From positions 29,113,462-29,177,461 of the forward strand of contig OX031062.1 in the NCBI GenBank assembly GCA_943736015.1: 64,000 nucleotides of DNA, in the 5' to 3' direction. The stretch comes from Tridacna crocea (taxonomy: Eukaryota; Mollusca; Bivalvia; Cardiida; Cardiidae). Positions within the stretch are counted from its first letter, which is position 1; the number at the start of each line of letters is the position of its first letter. The translations under genes and the position numbers were made by a program. The notes under the pieces are model-generated. The model saw nothing but the letters and a program-made list of their open reading frames with translations, made no database searches and was not told the DNA's origin. Positions 1-10,600 of this stretch are shown here, piece by piece.

Positions 1-444
1 TAAACTGATGTTTTAAATGTTTTAACACTTAAAGTTACATTTTCACTTTTATGTATATCCTAAGATCATAATAGTAAACACCTGTCCTTCTATCTATTTA
101 TTTTCGAGAGACATGACGATAGTTTGCTCTACAAATGCTGTAACTTCATTCACCTAACAGCGGTCAAAAATGAACTTTAGCCATTAAATTGTATACTTTT
201 ACAGATGTACCAAAATCTTGCAAATGTAACTGTAATCCACAAAGGAGAAACTCTGAAAGGTTTGAATGGTATTTATTTTGAATGAATCAGAAAACATGAC
301 GGGAGGGGGGGGGCATTACTTGAAAATAGCTTGTGCCGATTATTATCGTCATTCACTTTTGAATCCAGGACGTGCAATATCGTTCTTGTTTTTCTGCTGT
401 GTAAATGAAGGTTGCAAGTAATTGTGGACCTTTCGTTGTTTCAG

Positions 445-656
445 GTGTAGGTTACGCTGCAGCAGTAATGGCGGCCTGGCTCAACATTTTCTATATCGTG
501 ATTCTGGCCTGGGCCTTGTTCTATCTGTTTTCGTCCTTCACCTCACAGTTACCCTGGTCCACATGTGATCATTGGTGGAATTCAGACAAGTGTATGTCCA
601 CGTACGACAAGGAACAATTTCCTTATAAGTGTTCCAATACTTCTTTTTCATTCATG
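445..656 (+). CDS. SLC6 exon: TM3 and start of extracellular loop 2
   Basis: Acceptor TTTCAG ends at 444 and donor GTGAGT starts at 657. The exon opens with the last two bases of a Gly codon, so an upstream exon must exist; the in-frame ATG at 405 is intronic and is not the start. It encodes [15 protein letters not shown], then [15 protein letters not shown] with the two loop-2 cysteines, and a first N-glycosylation sequon (NTS). Confidence 0.93.
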
Positions 657-3600
657 GTGAGTGTTTCAAGTGATCGTTGTCCCTTGACAAAGTTTGTGTT
701 ACAATTATAGAATGGCTTTAGTAAACCCCATTCACACGTCATGGTTAAAGTAAATATACAGGTTTACAATGACAACGAGGTAGACGGGATGAACCGTTGA
801 AAATCTAGTATCCGCAGTTTACGAAGAGTAAGGATTTTTGTGAGGATTCATCTCGGTGTTTGTATGAATTCCGTGCCTTACTACAGCCGGAGCAAATGCT
901 CTTTGCTCGTTTGCATTATTTGTATTGAGCTTGCTTTGCACGATTGCAGATTGAAGTCTCTGAATATAATCAACGATATTATCGACATTAAAGAGTTATC
1001 ACACCCTCCAAGAAATATATATCTGTGAATCCATATAGACATGTATGTGAGTCTTTAGTTTACTGCAAAGAATTTTCTCGCGATCTGATTGGATAGTATG
1101 CCTCGAACATGTATTCCTGTACACTGGTAAAAATCAACGTAAATGCAGTGCCCCTTTCGGGAGCCCCGTTTACATAACTATAACTTCAACACAACATCCA
1201 AATGGGCGGCGTCAATCGATACGAGCTGCCCATAATAAAAATATACTGAGTACATGACCGTAAAAAATATATTAAAATCCAAATTTAGCTTCTTTTAAGT
1301 GTCCTCCACTTCAGCCGATTCTTGGCAAATCCGAGCACATCTGGCATAATTCTATTGTTTTTCAATAAGTAGTGTGAACAACCGTAACAAATAACCCCCA
1401 TGGCCGTCTTTAAACTGTGATTCCGAGACTTCTCTTGTAGCTGTGTAACGTATGGGAACTGTTACCATGTCAAACGGTACAACTGATAATGCCAAAACCC
1501 CAGCGATAGTCTCCAAAACCGCCGAAATGCCACAAAATAACAAGGATCACTGAAAGAACAACTGCGAAAGAGTCTGATAAATTCATAGGAGTGCAAAGGT
1601 TTATGTCAAACCAATTGCCTTCTGCATTTAACAAGAAAATCATTGAACTTTCTGTAGTAAATCCATGATGGCTTCCGGCCGATTATCATAGTTCTCCAGG
1701 AATTATTATCTAAAGACTCCGCCTTTACTGAGAATGAAATGAATTCTTAAAATAACTGATTATTACACACTTTCTCACTCTCATTTTCGATCTTTTATTT
1801 ACATTCATGTCTATAGCTGTTTCGTTCTATATTTAACATCGTTTTTGTAGATCAGCAAACAGGAGTACAACAATCAGAGCTGGTCCGTTGGTAACGTCAG
1901 TGGTTTTGTTTGTAAACAGTTTTACGATGGAACTGTGTATGAGTCACCAGTTCGGGAATTCTGGGAGTAAGTAAGAATTACTGACCTTTATCAACTACTT
2001 TTGTTGCATAACTTGAGGAAAGGATTACCTTTAGCTGCTACAAAATCAGTTTGAAAGATATTTGGTGGAAAAGGAACACGACTCACTTGAGTTGTACAGA
2101 AAACAGTTCTGACAAAAAGGAATGATAGTTTGTTAAAAACAATTGCTTCTTTTCTCTCGATATTATTTTCAAACGATGTTAAACTACAACGTGTTGCGTA
2201 ATTAAAAATTACAACGAGTCGTTAGCATTTGAGATAGGTCTACTATTCATGTACGAATGTTGCATATATTCATTTCCAGTTTTGTCTATAAAAAAGAAGA
2301 TCGATGATTTTTCCTCGTAAAATCAAAACCGTCTAACAAGCCAGCATCTAAATAGCAGTCAAAAATGATACAGATGCTTGCACATCTTGCAATTTGGTCT
2401 TCGCTTGGAATTCATAAATAAATGTTGGGTTTTTTTGTGTAATAGAGACGGTTTCTGTGATAGGTTTTACTGCATTTTGTTTCACATTAATATTATTGTA
2501 AATACAATTGATCTATTTTCAACATAATTGTGTGCCTCTTGGGTGTATGCTGCGCACAAACTTAGTACTGATAAAACCAAGACTAAGAAATGAAGGAATG
2601 GGCTGTCAGCGTGATATGACCGTTAAATCGAAAGGCCCCATTTAGACGATCAAGAATCATATCTTGAACTGGAAAATCATTCATATCTGTAATTTGTATT
2701 ACTTCAGGAAGTATGTGCTAAGAATCACAGATGGTATAGACCAACCAGGAAACATTCGATGGCAGATTGCTTTATGTTTGCTAGTTGTCTGGGTGCTGTG
2801 CTATTTCTGTATATGGAAGGGCATTCAGTGGACAGGAAAGGTAGTGATGATCGTCACTAGCGGTTCTTATTTCCCTTTGGGGTTCCTTTCTGTGCTTAAA
2901 TTTGTCTCTCACACTCAGATTCTTCTACTTCTTCTTTGTCTTCGTATTCTTCTACTTTAACGCGATCATTTTTATCAAACTCATAGACTAAAATGTATAT
3001 ATTTGACGCTCGCGTCATACAATTTTATTCAACTCGTTTGATAAAAATGATAATACATGAACAATCATGTAAGATCCTCTGTTTACATCTTAAAACCAAT
3101 GGCCACAAACAGTACTGTCAGTGAAGAAGTATGTTTTTAACATATAGGTTGTCCTATCTTTTTAGCAGATGGATTGTCTTATCTTCTCCCGCAACATGGG
3201 AAAAAGCTCACGGTCTTTCATATTAGCCCAAATCAGATTACATGCCAACAAGATAATGCCAGTTATTATCATCTTTTTCGATATGTTCTTGTTTGTATTT
3301 GCCGTTCAGAAATATTGCAATAGCGAACTCTGTGCTGATATATTTATCTCAGGAACATTTAGTGTACAAGCTATTTTACAATAGCATTTCTGTTGTATAA
3401 TTACATTTTGTCTAATTGTATAGCTTCAGTTACCTAAGTTTGAATCAGCAAACTAAGATCTCAAAGGAAAGGTGCTGTATGACCTGAATCTAAACCTCAA
3501 TGGAAGAGGAGTTTGGTCAATAGGTCAATAATACCAATTCTATTGTTGAAAGGTGCCTTGAAGTTTTGAAGTTTCCTTGGGATTTTGAATGACCAAAAAT

Positions 3601-6600
3601 GTCTCTCTCGTTTCCTTTGTGTCGAAATCTAGGCTTTTCACTTTTAAGGCAGCAATATAACGAAACTTAAAGAAGATCATTTCGTCTTTGCCAGGTCGTG
3701 TATGTGACTGCTTTATTCCCTTACATATTGATGAGTATCTTGTTGGTAAGGGGAGTAACTCTGCCTGGTGCAATGGACGGTATCAAGTTTTATCTGCTAC
3801 CTGACTTTGAGAAAATCCAGAATTCTAGCGTAAGTATTTAAACCATGATATTCCATTAAAATGAATTAGGACTTGGCATGCCGATAGCATCTTAAGATGT
3901 TTTAGCGAACAATACAGATCAAGATCAGAATTCAACTCAGGTAGTGTTTCATCCTTGATCTATTGTAACAAGTGGATTGAGGGAATTGTGAGAAATGTTA
4001 GATAAATCTCTAGAGTATTCAAAGATGGACAAAGGATATCTCACTTTTATGATGATATACACTTCATAAAAAAGATACCTCCACTTTAAGAGTACATGTA
4101 GTTTGAAAATATATGTGTTAACGTTTGTTGGTTGTAGCACGAGACATTTTATAAAATTTCGTGTCTTTTTAAAGGTATGGATCGATGCAGTTACACAGAT
4201 ATTTTTCTCCTATGGCCTCGGTCTTGGGTCCCTTATTGCCCTTGGAAGCTATAATAAGTATAATAACAACGTTTATCGGTAGGTACATGATAAACCCTTT
4301 ACCACACTATCCCGACTTTTAACGGCCCTGAGATAGAAGCCTTTTGAAAACATTGTGGGAAAAAGGAGAAAATGCTGGTAATCAGCATTTTCTCTTTTCC
4401 AACAATATTTCTACCCTTCCTATAACAAATTTCAATCTTTTATCTTGTCATCTGCAAATTCTTTCAATTTGGACAAGTCTACAAGTCTGTCGTTTTGCAA
4501 AGAGTTAAACTATCTTTACTTAAAATACATAAGTGTACTTGTATTTTTGTGTTAGGCCTGCAAAATACATTTCTGCAGTTTTTGACCCCCAAAAGCATTG
4601 TATGTTTTAAGAAAGCATTACTTTGTATTTAGTTGTTTCGCCCCTTTTGAAGATACTCACTTCAAATACATAAGTACAATCATCGCATTACCATTTAGTT
4701 CAGCATAATGGGTACAAAGAAATTCAAAGCCGATAAATGGAGGGCGTCTCTAGCATAGGGAAACGCACTGCAGACTCGGGGTCTAGAGTACAGAAGAAAT
4801 ACTGGATGCACATGCATGGGTAACTGAGAAAGCGCCGTGTTCTATCTGAAATCTACTAACATCGACTTTAAACACCTTTTAAACTATTTCAGGGACGCCA
4901 TATGTATATCTGTGTTGAATAGTTGTACCAGTCTTTTTGCTGGCTTCGTCATATTTTCTGTTATTGGCTTTATGGCACGTGAACAACAGCTCCCCGTTAG
5001 TGAAGTTGCTGCATCAGGTACGAAGTTAGAAACTCTTGCTCAGGCACAAGAAAATTCAAAGAAAAGAGAAAGAAATTTAAAACCTGTACCAATGATACGA
5101 CTGGCTATCTGTGTATGATATCTCTACCGGCTCAGGCACACCGTTGCACGCCGATAAAATATCAAACACGACAAAAGAAAATTCGTTTTTGCACAGTATC
5201 AAATATGGCGGAAAATGTGGTATGATGAAGGATGTCACGCGCGGAAGACGTATGCAGTGTTTTGCGATTTTATTGGTCTAAATGTAACGCTATAATATTT
5301 ATTCTCTATTAACGGACATGAAGTAACAACCGACTTATCCATTATTTACCCACTGTTTGTTTTCTTTTCTTTACTGTTTTCGATTAAAAGGTCAATACTT
5401 GAAAAATTCTGTCGTAAGTTGCTGTAAATGATACAGGCGTTATGTCTAAGCTGCGTCCTGGAAAAAAAGGTTTGATTTATCTTCTTAAAGCATTATTCAA
5501 AGCAAGTCATTCCATAATGTGGATCTCTTTTGTCTATATTTCACCGAATCAAGAATGAGCCATTGAAATGCAGAAAATATGCCAATAGCAAAAAGTTTCG
5601 ACTCATTGCAGCCTGCACATATTGTAGACACGATCAACACTTTTTCACAGATCATTTCTTATATCTACATCATGTGGAGCCGAGCTTTCTGAATGGTTAA
5701 TGATAATCCATTATCCATTTCGACGACCCAGATTACAACGGAACGATGACTAAATTAAACATTGATATTTACTTCTAGTGATCATTGGGATAATTCATCT
5801 GTACCCTATTGACATTTCCCATATCAGGTCCAGGTTTGACCTTTCTGGCGTACCCCAGTGCCGTGGTCCAGTTACCTATCTCACCTCTGTGGTCAGTATT
5901 GTTCTTCCTGATGTTGTTGATGTTGGGAATGGACAGTCAGGTATGTCTCATATATATCATGGATCTTGTCAAAATTTTGTTTCTTTATTTAGTCCATTTA
6001 TAATTATGATCAACGAGTATCTAGAGCATTTGTAGTCCGAAAACGATAGGTAAATATGCACTGAGTAAACCATCTGATGTGTCCATCTTAATTCGTTCTT
6101 CTTTATGTTTTTAGTTGTACATGTATATATTAATTAGGTGATTGCTTGATGATTGCTTTTCGCATGGGTTAGCTTTGTAAATGGCAGTAAGATGGCTAAT
6201 TTATGCATTTAGAAATAAAATTATCTTTTAAGTTGAGTCAGAATGATATTTGGGATGGTAAGACATTACATACCCAGAAATGCTAAAATTGGTGCACTTG
6301 GTTCTGTTCTAGAAGCTTTCTTGAAAACGCCATCTCTTATAGTGAAACGTACCAAAGTATGTTGCCTTTATTCTCTAAGAGTGGGAGGCAAAAAAGTAAG
6401 GATAGAGAGTCAGCCTCAACATGTTTTGCAGTCGATTTTAGATAGGTATACGACTATTTATTTCATGCTTTCCGGTAGGATATCGAGAAATAGCAGTGGA
6501 AATATTTTTCGATCTTACACTGGTAGCACCAGTGAAAATACCGATGTTCATGTTCTTGTTACCTATAGGTTAATTGCGCGCGCCTCACAACCAGATGGAA

Positions 6601-7592
6601 TGACATCATTCACCTTACATTTCTCGCGCTTGACATACTATTGTAATGCGTTGCTATGTGGGAGGAGTACGTCACGGGGAATAACAGAAAAAGAACTGTA
6701 GGCTTTTGATAAAGCTCCTCACAAAAAGGGTTAAAAGCATGAAATAAATAGAATACTTATTTTTTTTTTCGGTGAAGGATCGAAATTTATTTCTTCTCGT
6801 AAACACAATCGGTAATATTTTCACGAGTGGCACAGCCACTCGTGAAAATATTACCGATGGTGTTCATGATATGAAATAAATTTTGATCTTACACCGAAAA
6901 AAAAAATATCCTATATTTCTTTCTATTTCAGTTTGTGACAATGGAAGGTTTCTTCACGGCTCTAATTGACGAGTTTCCCATTCAGCTATCAAAGAGGAGA
7001 GAACTATTTATAGCAACAGTTTGTTTCCTGTCCTACCTTGTGGGGCTGTCATGTGTAACCGAGGTAAATTTATCATTTCTAGAAGACGAGCATCAGTTTA
7101 CCTCCATTTGAAATGGTAAATGACAGACATGACTTATTCTTATTTGATGGTGCTAAAAAAAACTTTTTAAATTCCTTGTTATTGCAGCAGAATTTTTATT
7201 AGAAATCCTTATTCAATTCGTGCTTAAAATGTAAGATCCGAAGGGAATTACGAATAAGTTAATATTCTTGACATGTAAGAAAGGAAATGAAACTAGAGCA
7301 GTCCATGAATACGATTGGTGCTCTCAAGTCAATTCAAAAATAAAAGATTGCTTATCAAGTTGTGACCCCATGTCTGTATTTCCAAACTCGTAAATGCTTC
7401 GATAGAATATGAAGTTGTTAGGCTTCATCGAAAGCATTTACATAATTAATATGAATGTTTTAAAAAACAAACAATATTCTATTTCAGGGAGGAATGTATA
7501 TGTACCAACTATTTGACTTTTATGCTGCAAGTGGACTATGCTTATTACTGCTGATATTTTTCGAGTGTATAGCGGTCTCATGGGGCTACGGT

Positions 7593-7629
<37 letters not shown>

Positions 7630-10600
7630 ATCTCTCTCTATCTATCTATCTATCTATCTATCTCTCTATCTATCTATCTCTCTAACTGTGGTGTCCATGG
7701 TCGTGAGGTAGAGCGTAGTCCTCTATCCATAAGGTCCCGAGTTCGATACTCGGGAGCGGGTGTCAACTTTCGTATTTTTCACTGTCCCACACTTTCGGCA
7801 CCAGAACTGATGTAGTTCCCAGGAAGCAGAATCGAGGGAGATAAGTATAAGTTTCAGTCGATTTGAAATAAATATGTTTGAAATAAAATCTAGTATTTGT
7901 CTTTAAGTTTCTTTGGGACATTTTTTTCCCGATCGAGCACTCCTGTCAAAGCAATAAGTCTTGTTTGCGGAAGTTTAGTCTAAACATATTTATTTTACAT
8001 CGACTGAGAAACAAGCTCTTACAACTTATGCTAATCGCTCTAGATTCTGCTTTTTGGGAACTACACCAGTACTCGCGCCGAATGTGTGGGCCAATAAAAA
8101 ATCCGGCCAAAGTTGACACCTGCTCCCGGATATCGAACTCAGGACCTTTAGGTTATGAGGCCGACGCTCTACCTCACGACAACGGACACCACACATAATA
8201 TTCAATTTGTGGAAGTTTAAGACATTACATAAGTCATGTTCTGACAGAAGTGAGTTTACCAAACGACAAAATTTTAGATATGACTAAATTGAAAGCCTTT
8301 GCAGACGACAATATAAATTTGACTCAAAAAAATTAAAAACTTGACGTAAGAAGAATGGAAAACATTGTGGGAAAAGGAGAAAATGCTGTTGACCAGCATT
8401 TTCTCCTTTTCCCACAATGTTTTCAGAAGGCTTCTTCCTCTGGGTCGTAAAAACCAGGGATTGTTTGGTACAGTGTTAATGCATCTCAGGAACATATCCT
8501 GCCGCGCAAGCCAACACATTAAGTAGTATAGATCAACAAAATCTGTTTTGCTAATCAAAGGGACTAAGTCATGAGCCTGAATGTTCCCCGGACATGCAAA
8601 GAATTTACCAACAACAAAGGTTTTTGAACCATGTTAGCCTGTGCGGACTGCGAATGCTGATTTTGTAGATACTTTTTGTTAGTTGCATTAAACATCCTTT
8701 CCATAGAGCATAGCTTATTATGTATTTGTATATGATGAATTATATTTCTTAAGATAACCGTCGATTTGGCAGTTACTTGAGATTTAGAAAAAAAAACACA
8801 ATCGATCTCGTCGAGAAAATTAATTTGTTAACCCTTTCCCAAACGACAAAATTTTAAACCGGTCCAAACTGAAAGGATTCACAGACGACCAAAAAAAACG
8901 TATCTCAAAAATTGAAATTTGTCTCTAGCAGGGAAGAAAACATTGTGGAAAAAGGAGAAAATGCTGGTGACCAGCATTTTCTCCTTTTTCCACAATGTTT
9001 TCAAAAGGCTTCTATCTCAGAGTCGTAAAAACCAGATACTGTTTGGGTTAAACTAACAAAAGGCTCGCTTTTATAAGACTTTATTTAGGCTCATTAAAAT
9101 GATCTTATCTCAAGTCAGATCTTGCATATCTGTACGACAATGTGTTTAAAACAATTTCAGGTGTTAATCGTTTCTTCGAAAACATGCGGTCGATGTGTGG
9201 ATTTTATCCTAGTATATTTTTCAAGTTTGCTTGGACAATTGGAACGCCCGCTATTTGTTTGGTAAGTACCGGGTAATTTGTTTTTGAGTCATCAACATCT
9301 CCGCAAGCCAAGGGTTACGATCTACTACGCTACTCTACCCTTGGCGGATTGAGCTTGATTTCGACAATCACCCGAAACGCATTTTCATTGGTTGCAGCTA
9401 GCTCTAACTGCATCAAATCAAATCGCTCGTAGCATTTCATCTTTGATAAAAATAGTACAGGGTCGCGATGAAAATAAGGCCGTAAGTAAACATGAATACC
9501 TTCGTGGACGTGTGCAGGATCTGTAATGATTTCTTACCGAAGAAAACATAGACGAACAATATTTAAATAAAGTTTCATTGTGACCAATAAATTATCAGAT
9601 GTTTTCGGCTATATGCCAGCACCTTACCATGGAATGTCGAAGTACGTTTGTGGTTATTGTTTCATGTTGAATTGTTGTATTCGTAAGCGGTTTGTAAAAC
9701 GGTTTTCCACTGACTATAAGAAATATGATGTAAAGTGAGATAATAAGCAGCATCCAATAGAGGGCGTGTGGCGAGAATCTCGAAATCGGGCTCGATCCGC
9801 CAAGGTAAGATCCAAGTAGTGGTCGTAACCTTGGCTTGCGAAGATGAGTCATCAACTGCAGATTATTTTGTTACAGCATGAAAGTGAGAATTACATAATA
9901 GTGTAAAGTTACGAACTATCTATTCATAGGAATAAAGACTGCCTAATACACGCATGCACAGTCTAATCTGAACCTACATAGCTCGATGTCTAGATGACTA
10001 GATAAAAGTCTGGACCAAAAATAGCTTTGAAATGGCAGCGTTTGAAATGTTTTTTGCTCTGAAATTTTCATTTCTACAAAGCGTTCATTAATTGCTCACT
10101 GTTGAGCAATAAAGAAAACAGAAATACACATCCTTAACCTAGTAGTCCTGCATTGCTCTGCCATTATTGTGTTTGTGCCATTTCAGGGTGTGTTTTTCTT
10201 CTACTTGTTCAATATTGAACCAGTAAAGTACCTGAAATACGAATACCCGTCCTGGGCTCACGGCATTGGGGCCTGCATGGCTCTGTCTTCAGTTGGTATC
10301 ATCCCGGTCTACATGGCTGTAATGTTTTTCACGACCCCCGGGACATTCAAGGAGGTAACCGTGTTTTGATTTATAACCGACTTGATAGAGTAAAGAAAGT
10401 TCAACCATTTTATACAGTAGATCTAATTGATATGCTATTTTTATGCTAAAAAAGAGAAAAAATGACTGCTTTTTAGCTCACCTGAGCACGAAGTGCTCAT
10501 GGTCAGCTTTTGTGATCGCGCAATGTCCGTCGTCCGTCATGCGTCGTCCATCGTCCACACTTTCTTTAAACATCTCCTCCTAAACCACTGAGCCAATCTT

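Noticed and set aside
405-444. In-frame ATG at 405 as the start of the transporter
   Set aside because: It lies upstream of a clear TTTCAG acceptor, the sequence before the exon does not match the family, and TM1-TM2 would be missing; it is intron read-through.
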